NCBI GenBank assembly: GCA_016432545.1
Contig: CP066694.1
Coordinates: 682,001-746,000 of the forward strand
Source: an archaeon
GTDB taxonomy: Archaea > Thermoproteota > Nitrososphaeria > Nitrososphaerales > Gagatemarchaeaceae
DNA length: 64,000 nucleotides
Direction: 5' to 3'
Position 1 is the first letter of the stretch. Each line of letters begins with the position of its first letter. The notes beneath the pieces were generated by a model, which searched no databases, was not told the origin of the DNA, and saw nothing but the letters and a program-made list of their open reading frames with translations. A program made the translations under genes and the position numbers. Positions 46,539 to 55,430 of the stretch are shown piece after piece.

Positions 46539-49500
46539 TGGCCACGCTGGCGAGCGGAAAGCTCTCGGAGATGTTCGAGGACTTCCTCAAGACGGCGGTC
46601 GACAGGTCGGGGAACTCGGTCTATAGGACCAAGATATCCCAGCTGATCTCGAGCGAGGGCAAGTCGCTCGTCGTGGACTTCAACGACCTCCTAAGGTACA
46701 ACGGCGACCTGGCGAACCGCGTCCTCCTCGAGCCAGACTCCTCGCTGGGGTCGTTCAAGATCGCTGCGTTCGAGACGATGAGGAGCGAGAACGCGATGTA
46801 CGCTGACAGGGTCAAGAGGGAACTCTCCGTCAGAATCAGGGGGATTCCCGAGCAGGTACCCCTCAGGAAGGTCGACACTTCGTACCTGGACAAGATGCTC
46901 TCGGTGTCCGGGATGGTCGTCCGGACCTCGGAGCTCAGGCCGCTGATGACCTCCGCGGCGTGGACGTGTCCCAGCGGGCACCTGACGTACCAAGACCAGG
47001 ACGACCTGGCGCTCAAGCGGCCCCCGAGGTGCGAGCTCTGCGGAGAGGTGAGGAACTTCGAGCTCGACAAGAAGCACAGCAGGTTCATCGACTTCCAGGT
47101 GGTGAGGGTGCAAGAGCTGCCGGAGGAGCTCCCGCCCGGCCAGCTTCCTCAGTTCTTTGACGTGAACCTTGAAGGCGACATCGTAAACTCAGCCCGTCCT
47201 GGCGACAGGGCGATCCTCTCAGGGATCGTCAGGGCGGTCCCCGACTATTCGGTGGGCGCCGTCAAGACGAGGCTCTTCAAGTCACAGATCGACTGCAACC
47301 ACGTCGAGATCAAGGGGAAGGAGCCCGACCAGGTGAACATCACGAAGGAGGACGAGGCGCTCATCAGGGGGCTCGCCTCAGAGCCCGACGCGTACGACAG
47401 GCTGATCTCCTCCGTGGCTCCGGTCATACTAGGGCATCGCCCAGAGAAGGAAGCGATCCTCCTGCTCCTCGCGGGCGGGAGCGCAACCCCCCTGCCCGAC
47501 GGGACCAAGCTCAGGGGCGACATGAACGTACTTTTCGTGGGTGATCCTGGCTGTATGGTGGGAGACGAGAGAATAGCTTTGGGCAACGGCGCGATCGTGA
47601 AGATTGAACAGGTTGGAAGGTCGCATCTCCAAGACCTGAACTTGCAGGTCCTTACTGGGGAGGGAGGAGGAAAGAGGGATTGGGCGACGAAGTTCCACAT
47701 CTACAGGCAGCAGCCAGTCCTCGAGGCGGTGACTGAGAGCGGCAAGAGCATCAAGGGGACCTACAACCACCCCATGCTGGTCCTGAGGAACGACGAAGGC
47801 AAGATCATCAGAGAGTGGAGAAGGCTCGACGAGCTCAAAGTGGGCGACAGGCTCGTCACCACGACGTTCATCCCCTGCCAAGTCACGAAGTACTTGGATA
47901 CGGGGTTCGAGGTTGTGCAGCAGAAGCTAGGGCCTAGATTCAGAGGGAGGCTGCCCGATGTCGTCGACCCGAAGCTCGGGGCGTTCCTAGGATACCTGCT
48001 GGGCGACGGGTTCGTGAACAAATACCGAGCGGTCCTCTCGGTAGCAGAGCCAGAGGTCGACATCCTTCCGAAATTGGTCGCAATCGAGGAGGACCTCTTC
48101 GGGATAAGGCCCGCTGTGATTCGGAGGCTGAGGGAAGACAGGAACGTGGCGATGCACGATGTGTATCTCAACAGCTCTCACATAGCGGCGAACCTACAAT
48201 TCATGCGAGTGAGGCGGGTGCCCGACCTCATACTGAGGTCGGGAAACGAGGTCGTCGCGGAGTTCCTCAGATGGCTATTTGAGGCGGACGGGACGGTGTT
48301 CTCGAAGGGCAGGGGGCGAAGGGCTGTCGGGCTAAAGGCCAAGGACATTGAACTCCTGAGAGATGTGCAGTTCCTCCTCTTGAGGTTCGGAATCCATTCG
48401 CGGATAGTCGCGAACGCCTTGCTGATTAGGCGTGGGGAAGACATAGTCAGATACGCGAAGCACATTGGCTTCGTGTCGAAAAAGAAGACGGACAGGCTGA
48501 ATGAATTGAAATCTCAGGCTCTGGCCTTCGGACGAGTCCACAAGCAAAGGAGCGAGAGAGTAGTTGCCATTCACGAGGGGCCCCTGGAGGATGTCTACGA
48601 CATCGAGGTCCCTCGCTCGCATCGATTCATAGCGAACGGTCTGATATCTCACAATACGGCCAAGAGTGAGATGCTGAAGTTTGCCGCCCAGGTCGCGCCG
48701 AGAGGGATCTACGCGAGCGGGAGAGGCACTACCGCGGCGGGGCTCTCGGCAGCAGTAATCAGGGAGAAGAACGTGTTCATGCTGGAAGCAGGAGTAGTCG
48801 TATTGGGCGACCAGGGGATCGCTGCGATAGACGAATTTGAAAAGATGAAGCCCGAGGACAGGACCGCGCTGCACGAGGCGATGGAGCAGAACACTGTCAC
48901 GATTGCGAAGGGCGGGATCTACGCGACACTCAACGCGAGGACCGCCATACTCGCGGCGTGCAACCCCGTGCTCGGGAGGTACAACCCGTTCCAGAACCTG
49001 ACGGAAAACATCGGGACCCTTCCGATACCGCTACTGACCAGGTTCGACCTGATCTTCGTGATCAAGGACCAGCCGCATCCCGCGGACGACGAGAAGCTCG
49101 CGACGCACATCCTGGCGGTGCACACGAGGAGGACCTACGCCACCCCGCCGCCAGTTGAGTTCTCGCTTCTGAAGAAGTACATCTCCTTCTCGAAGAGAAT
49201 CACGCCGAACCTGACCAAGGAGGCCTCGGCCAGGCTCAGGGACTACTATCTCGAGCTGAGGAAGGGAGGAGGGGAGGAGGGCCAGATCCCAGCTACTCCG
49301 AGGACTTTGGAGTCGCTGATAAGGGTAGCTTCGTCGAGGGCGCGGATCCTGCTGAGGCAAGAGGTGACTGAGGAGGACGCGCTGTCGGCCATATCTCTGA
49401 TGAACAGGATGGTGGAGGACGTACTGACCGACGCGACCACCAAGAAGACCGACTTTGGCATCCAGCTGGGCAAGCCGCTCGGCGAGACCAAGAACCTGAA

Positions 49501-49690
49501 GGCTGCGATGGAAGTCTTCAAGGCCCTGGAGGGCCCCGACAAGAAGCCGGTGGAAAGGAAGGCCTTCAAGGACGAGCTGGTGAAATCCAGGTTCTCGGAC
49601 GAGGACGCCGAGAAGATGATCAGGACGATGTTCAGGGAAGGCATGGTCTACGAGTCGAAGCCGGGCTTCATCCGCAGGCTCGGCGGCTAG
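46538..49690 (+). CDS. mcm: replicative DNA helicase MCM, split by an intein
   Basis: A 1050-residue precursor; removal of the 368-residue intein gives a 682-residue MCM, a normal length. N-terminal OB domain with a zinc knuckle (WTCPSGHLTY and RCELCGEVR), then AAA+ helicase. Walker A reads NVLFVGDPG before the intein and TAKSEMLKF after it; Walker B is GIAAIDEFEKM and the arginine finger lies in IPLLTRFDLIF. A winged-helix tail ends the protein. Starts at a GTG overlapping the GINS stop and is followed 16 bases later by hel308. Confidence 0.95.
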   Translation: MATLASGKLSEMFEDFLKTAVDRSGNSVYRTKISQLISSEGKSLVVDFNDLLRYNGDLANRVLLEPDSSLGSFKIAAFETMRSENAMYADRVKRELSVRIRGIPEQVPLRKVDTSYLDKMLSVSGMVVRTSELRPLMTSAAWTCPSGHLTYQDQDDLALKRPPRCELCGEVRNFELDKKHSRFIDFQVVRVQELPEELPPGQLPQFFDVNLEGDIVNSARPGDRAILSGIVRAVPDYSVGAVKTRLFKSQIDCNHVEIKGKEPDQVNITKEDEALIRGLASEPDAYDRLISSVAPVILGHRPEKEAILLLLAGGSATPLPDGTKLRGDMNVLFVGDPGCMVGDERIALGNGAIVKIEQVGRSHLQDLNLQVLTGEGGGKRDWATKFHIYRQQPVLEAVTESGKSIKGTYNHPMLVLRNDEGKIIREWRRLDELKVGDRLVTTTFIPCQVTKYLDTGFEVVQQKLGPRFRGRLPDVVDPKLGAFLGYLLGDGFVNKYRAVLSVAEPEVDILPKLVAIEEDLFGIRPAVIRRLREDRNVAMHDVYLNSSHIAANLQFMRVRRVPDLILRSGNEVVAEFLRWLFEADGTVFSKGRGRRAVGLKAKDIELLRDVQFLLLRFGIHSRIVANALLIRRGEDIVRYAKHIGFVSKKKTDRLNELKSQALAFGRVHKQRSERVVAIHEGPLEDVYDIEVPRSHRFIANGLISHNTAKSEMLKFAAQVAPRGIYASGRGTTAAGLSAAVIREKNVFMLEAGVVVLGDQGIAAIDEFEKMKPEDRTALHEAMEQNTVTIAKGGIYATLNARTAILAACNPVLGRYNPFQNLTENIGTLPIPLLTRFDLIFVIKDQPHPADDEKLATHILAVHTRRTYATPPPVEFSLLKKYISFSKRITPNLTKEASARLRDYYLELRKGGGEEGQIPATPRTLESLIRVASSRARILLRQEVTEEDALSAISLMNRMVEDVLTDATTKKTDFGIQLGKPLGETKNLKAAMEVFKALEGPDKKPVERKAFKDELVKSRFSDEDAEKMIRTMFREGMVYESKPGFIRRLGG
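47552..48655 (+). mobile_element. MCM intein with LAGLIDADG endonuclease
   Basis: A 368-residue in-frame intein inserted in the Walker A motif between Gly and Thr of GDPG-TAKS. It begins CMVGDERIALG (block A Cys1), has GTYNHPMLVLRN (block B, TxxH), DOD endonuclease motifs LGYLLGDGFVNKY and WLFEADGTVFSKG with acidic residues present, and ends VYDIEVPRSHRFIANGLISHN (blocks F and G, with His-Asn) before Thr as the +1 residue. Both splicing and homing domains look intact. This P-loop insertion site is a known MCM intein site in other archaea. Confidence 0.93.
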
Positions 49691-49706
49691 CGGCCGGTCG
49701 GGATAG

Positions 49707-52700
49707 TTGAGGTTCGACGAGATAGGGCTCCCCGAGGAGCTGGTGGCATTCACAGCAGGGAAGGGGTACACGGAATTGTATCCCCCGCAGGAGGCTGCGG
49801 TGAAGGCGGGGCTGCTGGAGGGGAAGAGCCTGGTTGTGTCAAGTCCTACTGCATGTTATGACGAGGTCACAGAAGTCCTCACAAGAAGGGGTTGGATACT
49901 CTTCAAAGACGCCATGCCCGACGAGGAGGTGGTTTCGATGAACCCCAGGACGTGGGAAATCGAATACGTGAAGGCAATTGGGAAAGTTGAGTATCTTTAC
50001 AGTGGAGTCATGATCCATGTCGCTGGGAAAGAGATTGACTTCAGAGTCACCGAGAGTCACCGCATCTATTGCCGAACTGGCAGTCAGAACTCACGCGAGG
50101 CCCGGGAGCCGTCAGGATTCATGAGGTACCACTTCAAACCGGCGCGGGAGATTCAACCAACTTGGGTATTCAAGACTGATGGGATCTGGAAGGGAAAGGC
50201 AAGGAAATACTTCGTTCTCCCGGCGGCGACCCTTCGGGGTGGCAGTCTTCCCAGGTCGAAGAGAGAGCTCCCACCTCTCAGGATTCCCATGCGAGATTGG
50301 CTGGATTTCTTTGGTTGGTATGTTGCGGAAGGTACCTCCAAACATGGGGTAAGTCACGAGGTGACCCTATGTCAGACAAAGGATCAGGCCGGGGTCGAAG
50401 CGGCAGTCAGGAACCTCCGCCATTGGAAAGTGTATGTGACAGGAAGCAAGGAACACAGGCACTTCAGCGTCGCTAGTGTGCAACTTGCGAAGTACCTCTC
50501 ACAGTTCGGAAGAGCGTACGAAAAATTCGTTCCCGACTTCATCAAGGAACTCAGTCCCGAGCAGATCAAGGTCTTCCTTGATTCGTATCAACGAGGGGAC
50601 GGCCACGTTGGCAGGGATGGGGTTAGCCCCGTCTTTGACACGACCTCAAAGCGCTTAGCTGACGATCTTCAGGAATTGCTTCTTAAGGTAGGGCGAAGCA
50701 GCTCGGTCAGGAACAGGGGCCTTTCTCCTTCTCATATCATGCCCGACGGACACTTGATCGTCTCCAAACACCCACACTATCAAGTAAGTTGCAGGCGGTA
50801 CTCGGAACATGGCATCGACTACAGGAAACCCAGCAAGCCGGCCTTCGAGAGGGTTCAGGGAGAGCGGGTCTACTGCCTGACACTTCCGAAGCATCACCTC
50901 TTGTATGTGAGAAGAAACGGAAAAGCGCTTTGGTGTGGCAACTCCGGAAAGACGATGATCGCGATAATGGCGGCCTTCGTGAACGCGAAGGTGAGGATGA
51001 AAAAGACCGTCTACCTCGCGCCCCTGAGGGCCCTGGCGTCTGAGAAGTACTCTGAATTCTCAGAGCTCACGAAATATGGAGTGAACACCGCCATCTCTAC
51101 CGGGGACTACGACTCGAGCGGGGAGACGCTGGGGCGGGCCGACATCATAGTCTTGACCAACGAGAGGTTCGACTCGATCCTGAGGCACAGAGTGAGCTGG
51201 CTGAGGGACGTGGGGCTCTTCATCGCGGACGAGGTGCACCTAGCGGGGAGCGACTCGAGGGGGCCGACCCTGGAGATGATCCTCACGAAGATGATGCACA
51301 TGGGGCTGAACGCCCAGCTGCTTTCCCTGTCTGCGACCATCAGCAACTCGAAGGAGATAGGGGAGTGGCTGAAGTCGGAGACGGTCCAGGTCGACTGGAG
51401 GCCGGTCCCGCTGAGGGAGGGAGTCTTCGACTATGGGAGGGTGCTGTTCGTAGATGGGGAGGAGAGGCAGATAGTGAGGTCGACCTACGGCTCCCCGATC
51501 GACGTGGCGATGGAGACCCTGAAGGCCGGAGGGCAGGCCCTCGTCTTTGCGAACACCAGGAGGAGGGCCGTGAGCCTAGCCACGAGGGCAGCGGAGCTGA
51601 CGGGGAGGCACCTGAAGGAGGAGGAGAAGAAGGCGGCGGAGGAGGCGGGAAGGAGAATACTTTCCTCAGGGGAGGAGACTAGCTTGAGCAGGCTCCTCGC
51701 AGAATTGGTGTCCAAGGGGGCGGCGTTCCACCATGCAGGGCTCGAGAGCGAACACAGGCGGGTAGTTGAGGACTACTACAGGGCTGGAGCTATCAGGCTG
51801 CTTGCCGCTACCCCGACTCTGGCCAGTGGAGTGAACATCCCCGCAAGGAGAGTGGTGGTGGCGGACATGACGAGGTACGACGCGGAGTCGGGGGGCAACG
51901 CGGAGATCTCGGTGTTGGAGTACAGGCAGATGGCTGGGCGGGCGGGCAGGCCTCAGTACGATTCCTTCGGGGAGACCGTGATGATACCCCCTCCCTCCAT
52001 GGACTCTGGAGAGCTCCTGGAGCACTATGCAAAGAGCCCCCCGGAGCCGATCGAGTCGAGGCTGGCCGACGACTCTTCGATGAGGTTCCACACGCTCGCC
52101 ACGATCGCGACAGCGAGCGGGCTCTCCAAAGGGGATCTCGACAGCCTGTTCAAGGGGACGCTGCTGGCGCGGCAGGTGGGCGAGGCGACGGTCGGCAAGC
52201 TCACGGAGAAGGCCCTCGGGTACCTCCTGGCGGAGAGGCTGGTCGAGGGCGGCGGGGGTCTCTTCTACCCGACGGACTTTGGGAGGCGGGTCTCAATCCT
52301 CTACATCGACCCCGCGACAGGCGTTGTGTTCAGGGAAGGAATCAGGAAGGTGGAGCCGGGAAGGGACTACACGGCCGGGCTTCTCAGGCTCTTGGCAGGG
52401 TCTCCAGACTTTGAGCCGAAGTTTCCTCTCAGGAGCAAGGACTTTGACCAGGCGGTCGCATTCATAGAGGAGCACTCCGCCGAGATGATCGAGCGGCCCA
52501 ACTCGAGGCAGTTCTCGGCGTACGACGAGGTCCTACAGGAGATGAGGACCGTCATGGCGCTCCACGGATGGATCGACGAGTGGAGGGAGGAGCAGCTCCT
52601 GTCCCGCCTGGGAGTGGAGCCGGGCGACATGCACAGGGCTGTGGACAACGCCGAGTGGCTGCTGCACGCGCTGGGAGAGCTGGCCAAGCTCTTCAAGAAG

Positions 52701-52940
52701 CCCGAGGTGGTGAGGCAGGTAGACGTGCTGAGGATGAGGGTGGCGAGTGGGGTCAGCGCGGAGCTGGTCGAGCTTACGACCCTCCAAGGAGTGGGGAGGG
52801 TGAGGGCGAGAGCCCTTTACACCGCTGGGTTCAAGACGCTTGAGGATGTCAAGGAGGCACCGGCCGAAAGGCTTGCCGGGGTGGAAAAGGTGGGAACAGC
52901 CGTTGCCCGAAGGATCAAGGAGCAGGTAGCGCGATATTGA
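49707..52940 (+). CDS. hel308: Hel308-type DNA helicase, split by an intein
   Basis: A 1077-residue precursor; without the 363-residue intein it is a 714-residue superfamily 2 helicase, normal for Hel308, which remodels stalled replication forks. N-terminal Q-motif region LYPPQEAAVKAGLLEGKSLVVSSPTA, then after the intein SGKTMIAIMAAF, DExH box LFIADEVHLAGSDSRGPTLEMIL, LLSLSATISN, motif VI YRQMAGRAGRPQYD and a C-terminal helix-hairpin-helix LQGVGRVRARALYTAGFKTLEDV. It starts at a TTG 16 bases after mcm and overlaps the next gene by the TTGA pattern. Confidence 0.95.
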   Translation: MRFDEIGLPEELVAFTAGKGYTELYPPQEAAVKAGLLEGKSLVVSSPTACYDEVTEVLTRRGWILFKDAMPDEEVVSMNPRTWEIEYVKAIGKVEYLYSGVMIHVAGKEIDFRVTESHRIYCRTGSQNSREAREPSGFMRYHFKPAREIQPTWVFKTDGIWKGKARKYFVLPAATLRGGSLPRSKRELPPLRIPMRDWLDFFGWYVAEGTSKHGVSHEVTLCQTKDQAGVEAAVRNLRHWKVYVTGSKEHRHFSVASVQLAKYLSQFGRAYEKFVPDFIKELSPEQIKVFLDSYQRGDGHVGRDGVSPVFDTTSKRLADDLQELLLKVGRSSSVRNRGLSPSHIMPDGHLIVSKHPHYQVSCRRYSEHGIDYRKPSKPAFERVQGERVYCLTLPKHHLLYVRRNGKALWCGNSGKTMIAIMAAFVNAKVRMKKTVYLAPLRALASEKYSEFSELTKYGVNTAISTGDYDSSGETLGRADIIVLTNERFDSILRHRVSWLRDVGLFIADEVHLAGSDSRGPTLEMILTKMMHMGLNAQLLSLSATISNSKEIGEWLKSETVQVDWRPVPLREGVFDYGRVLFVDGEERQIVRSTYGSPIDVAMETLKAGGQALVFANTRRRAVSLATRAAELTGRHLKEEEKKAAEEAGRRILSSGEETSLSRLLAELVSKGAAFHHAGLESEHRRVVEDYYRAGAIRLLAATPTLASGVNIPARRVVVADMTRYDAESGGNAEISVLEYRQMAGRAGRPQYDSFGETVMIPPPSMDSGELLEHYAKSPPEPIESRLADDSSMRFHTLATIATASGLSKGDLDSLFKGTLLARQVGEATVGKLTEKALGYLLAERLVEGGGGLFYPTDFGRRVSILYIDPATGVVFREGIRKVEPGRDYTAGLLRLLAGSPDFEPKFPLRSKDFDQAVAFIEEHSAEMIERPNSRQFSAYDEVLQEMRTVMALHGWIDEWREEQLLSRLGVEPGDMHRAVDNAEWLLHALGELAKLFKKPEVVRQVDVLRMRVASGVSAELVELTTLQGVGRVRARALYTAGFKTLEDVKEAPAERLAGVEKVGTAVARRIKEQVARY
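49854..50942 (+). mobile_element. Hel308 intein with LAGLIDADG endonuclease
   Basis: A 363-residue in-frame intein inserted in the Walker A motif between PTA and SGKT. It begins CYDEVTEVLTRRGW (Cys1), has FRVTESHRIYC (block B), LDFFGWYVAEGTSKHG and FLDSYQRGDGHVGRD (endonuclease motifs), and ends VYCLTLPKHHLLYVRRNGKALWCGN, with Ser as the +1 residue. The penultimate residue is Gly, not the usual His, which may slow the last splicing step but is tolerated in some inteins. The DNA here is less G+C-rich than that of the flanking exteins. It is not closely similar to the MCM intein. Confidence 0.92.
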
Positions 52941-54091
52941 CAGAAGGGGGAGCCTTCTGCGTGGTTGACGAGAGGAGGGCAGAAGCGGCCCTAGCAGGCG
53001 CACGGAGCATCGACCGCGTTCGGAGAGGAGAACCAAGAACCCAGAGTCTCGGCCTGGACGGGAGGAGCCTGGCGGTCGTCTCGATGTTTCAGGACTCTGA
53101 ATCTCTCGTCCCTGCGGTTCACGGTTGGTCGGAAGGAGAGAGGCTGGAAGGGACTGCGCTCGTATCGGAAGGGGGCTCAAGACTTCGTCGGGACATCGCA
53201 GGGACGAGGCCCCTGTTCTTGGCCTCCGACGGCACGTGGGCTGCCTCCGACTGGAGGTTCTTTAGGGGCGAAGGGGCGCAGCTCCTGCTTCCTGGATCCT
53301 TGTACGACCTTTCCACCGGAGTCCTGGAGTTGAAGAAGGTTGGGCACGAGGAGTTTCAAGGCTCGTTCGAGGATGCCGCGAAGAAGCTCGCTCGAGCGCT
53401 CGAGGACTCGATCAGGGGCAGGGTCAAGGGGTACCGGAAGGTCGCTGTAGCTTTCTCTGGAGGGATAGACAGCGCAATCCTGGCTTGCGTTGCTTCCAAG
53501 GCAACCGAGGTCGTCGCATGCGTGGGGGCTGCGAGAGGTTCGAGGGACTTCGTGGGGGCAAAGGTGGCGGCCGACCTCCTTGGCATCGAACTCCGCATGT
53601 TTGGGGTAGACTCCGCCATGATTCGCGACGAGCTTCGAGGGCTTGACCTCCCGTTCTCACCTTCTCCGATGGACAGGAGCCTGTGGTGCCTCTACTCCAT
53701 TGTGTCAAGGGGAGCCGCCGAGTCTGGGGCCCAGACTATCTTGCTAGGGCAGCTGTCCGACGAGCTGTTTGCCGGGTACGCCAAGTACGTTGCGGCCGGC
53801 GAGGAAGGAGCGGCGTCAAGGATGATGGAAAGTGACTTCGAAGCCTGCGGGGAGAGGGGCCTGGTCAGGGATGAGGCGGCTTGCTCAAGGTGCCTGCAGC
53901 CGGCTTTCCCCTTCGCAGAACAGGGCGTTGTCCGCCTGGCGAGGAGCCTGCCCATGTCGTTCAAGATCAGGGACAGAGCAAGAAAAGCAGTCCTCAGAGA
54001 GGCCGCAAGGTCGATGGGGGTCCCGGAGGAGCTCGCGGGAGCTGAGAAGAAAGCTGCCCAGTACAGCTCGGGCATACAGAAGTTGGTCTAA
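52937..54091 (+). CDS. asparagine synthetase-like protein lacking the amidotransferase nucleophile
   Basis: A 384-residue protein. The C-terminal half has the PP-loop VAVAFSGGIDSAILACVASKATEVV, later LLGQLSDELFAGYAKYV, and RKAVLREAARSMGVPEEL, all matching the asparagine synthetase synthase domain, where ATP activates a carboxylate. The N-terminal ~145 residues resemble the Ntn-type glutaminase domain (RRDIAGTRPLFLASDGTWAASDWRFF matches its GxRPLyy segment), but there is no Cys at position 2, so the protein cannot hydrolyse glutamine in the standard way. It starts at a TTG overlapping hel308 (TTGA). Possible roles are beta-lactam-synthetase-like ligation or use of free ammonia. Confidence 0.75.
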   Translation: MTEGGAFCVVDERRAEAALAGARSIDRVRRGEPRTQSLGLDGRSLAVVSMFQDSESLVPAVHGWSEGERLEGTALVSEGGSRLRRDIAGTRPLFLASDGTWAASDWRFFRGEGAQLLLPGSLYDLSTGVLELKKVGHEEFQGSFEDAAKKLARALEDSIRGRVKGYRKVAVAFSGGIDSAILACVASKATEVVACVGAARGSRDFVGAKVAADLLGIELRMFGVDSAMIRDELRGLDLPFSPSPMDRSLWCLYSIVSRGAAESGAQTILLGQLSDELFAGYAKYVAAGEEGAASRMMESDFEACGERGLVRDEAACSRCLQPAFPFAEQGVVRLARSLPMSFKIRDRARKAVLREAARSMGVPEELAGAEKKAAQYSSGIQKLV

Positions 54092-54150
54092 GAGGCCCAC
54101 AAGGCTAATCAGCGGCTCCCCTCATCCGAAGAAGAGGGCAGGTAAGGACG

Positions 54151-55098
54151 ATGGGTCATGGCTCGACACCGACTGGGGATCGCGTCTCTCTTGCGTTCGG
54201 AGCCGTGTGTCTGCTGACCGTTGGTTTGATAGCAGGTCTCCCGGGGGCACACTTGACCCCCGGTCCCTCTACGGCTTTGGTCGAACCTACTCTTACGACG
54301 GCACCGTATTCGGCTTCACGCCCAGGTGGGCCCGGGGGGTTCTACACCTTCTATCAGAAACACCAAAGTGAGACGAACGTCACAGGAGACCTTCAGTGGC
54401 TGAGCGTGAATGTGGCAGAGGCGCAGACCTACAATTCAGGCTGGGGGAGAGACTATCAATTGTCCCAGTCAATTAAGTCGAGCATCTCTGACCTCGAGGT
54501 CCTGTCTGACATCGAAGTGAACAACGGAGCCCTGTTCTCGGGTGGGCACCGACTCTTCGACAACCTAATCATCGGACACGAAGAATATGTCACCTTGCAG
54601 GAATACTCACAATTCAAAGAGTTCGTCAGGACCGGGGGCAAGCTGATCGTGATGGGCGGCGACACCTTTGAAGTGAGGGTAAACCTGACGAGGGGCGTAG
54701 AGACGCTGGTCGCTGGACATGGATGGAACTTCAACGGAAGTGCCGCAGTCACTTCGCCCCATCTGAACTGCGATGCAGACGTTCCACACGCCTGCGATGA
54801 AGCGTTGGTTGCCGCCCTGAGGCCCTTCCAGAAGGAGAATGGAAACTGGGTGGGGAGTTCCTATTTGCAGAATACGGGGCTCAGCGAGGACAACTCGATC
54901 CTCAACTTCACCCACACTACTTTGCTTACGACCTACTACACCCTCCCCGGCAGGGTCGTCGCATCCTATGTTCATGGATACGTGCAGGGGACGGTGTGGT
55001 GCTTCTGCAGGACGTTCCTCGATGGAGGCCCTCACGCGCCTGAATACACTCAGTTCTTGGGGACTGCTGCCACTGGCTCCTGGTCGCCGCGGACCTGA
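54151..55098 (+). CDS. secreted protein with a dimethylformamidase-like/GATase-like region
   Basis: A 315-residue exported protein with the signal peptide AFGAVCLLTVGLIAGLPGAHL. The segment LFDNLIIGHEEYVTLQEYSQF, then KEFVRTGGKLIVMGGDTFEV resembles the type I amidotransferase-like fold found in N,N-dimethylformamidase and related secreted proteins, a pattern of unknown catalytic meaning here. Several CxC-type cysteines near the C-terminus (GTVWCFCRTF) are unusual. The gene has its own upstream region with AGGCTAATC about 50 bases before the ATG. It is not clearly linked to its neighbours. Confidence 0.6.
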   Translation: MGHGSTPTGDRVSLAFGAVCLLTVGLIAGLPGAHLTPGPSTALVEPTLTTAPYSASRPGGPGGFYTFYQKHQSETNVTGDLQWLSVNVAEAQTYNSGWGRDYQLSQSIKSSISDLEVLSDIEVNNGALFSGGHRLFDNLIIGHEEYVTLQEYSQFKEFVRTGGKLIVMGGDTFEVRVNLTRGVETLVAGHGWNFNGSAAVTSPHLNCDADVPHACDEALVAALRPFQKENGNWVGSSYLQNTGLSEDNSILNFTHTTLLTTYYTLPGRVVASYVHGYVQGTVWCFCRTFLDGGPHAPEYTQFLGTAATGSWSPRT

Positions 55099-55166
55099 AG
55101 CCATGGATGACTTGCTTGCCAGTAAAGCGTCTCATGGTTTAAAAAGGCGGTTCCAGGGGAAAAACC

Positions 55167-55430
55167 ATGATTCCATCGCCGCAGCCGAGGGGAAAACTCG
55201 TCGGCTTCAAGCCTCTGCAGGAGAGGTTCAGCTACTACGCGCTGGATGACGGGACGGTACTTGGAATCAAACCGGCAGTCGTCAAGGTTTATCGGCTGCA
55301 GAACTCAGACAACAGCCTGGCGTATTCGCCCGACGGAACACCGGCTTACTTCTACCAGACCCAGAACATCACTCAAGTTTTAAGCCCTGAGGAGTACAAG
55401 TCCATGAAGGGCGACGACATCTCTGAATGA
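55167..55430 (+). CDS. small hypothetical protein
   Basis: An 87-residue beta-rich soluble protein (MIPSPQPRGKLVGFKPLQE; YALDDGTVLGIKPAVVKVYRLQ). A TATA-like GTTTAAAAAGG at about 55137-55147 lies about 25 bases before its ATG, so it is probably transcribed leaderless. It overlaps the methyltransferase gene by the ATGA pattern, so the two are coupled. No family recognised; a small regulatory or release-factor-associated role is possible given its neighbour. Confidence 0.65.
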   Translation: MIPSPQPRGKLVGFKPLQERFSYYALDDGTVLGIKPAVVKVYRLQNSDNSLAYSPDGTPAYFYQTQNITQVLSPEEYKSMKGDDISE

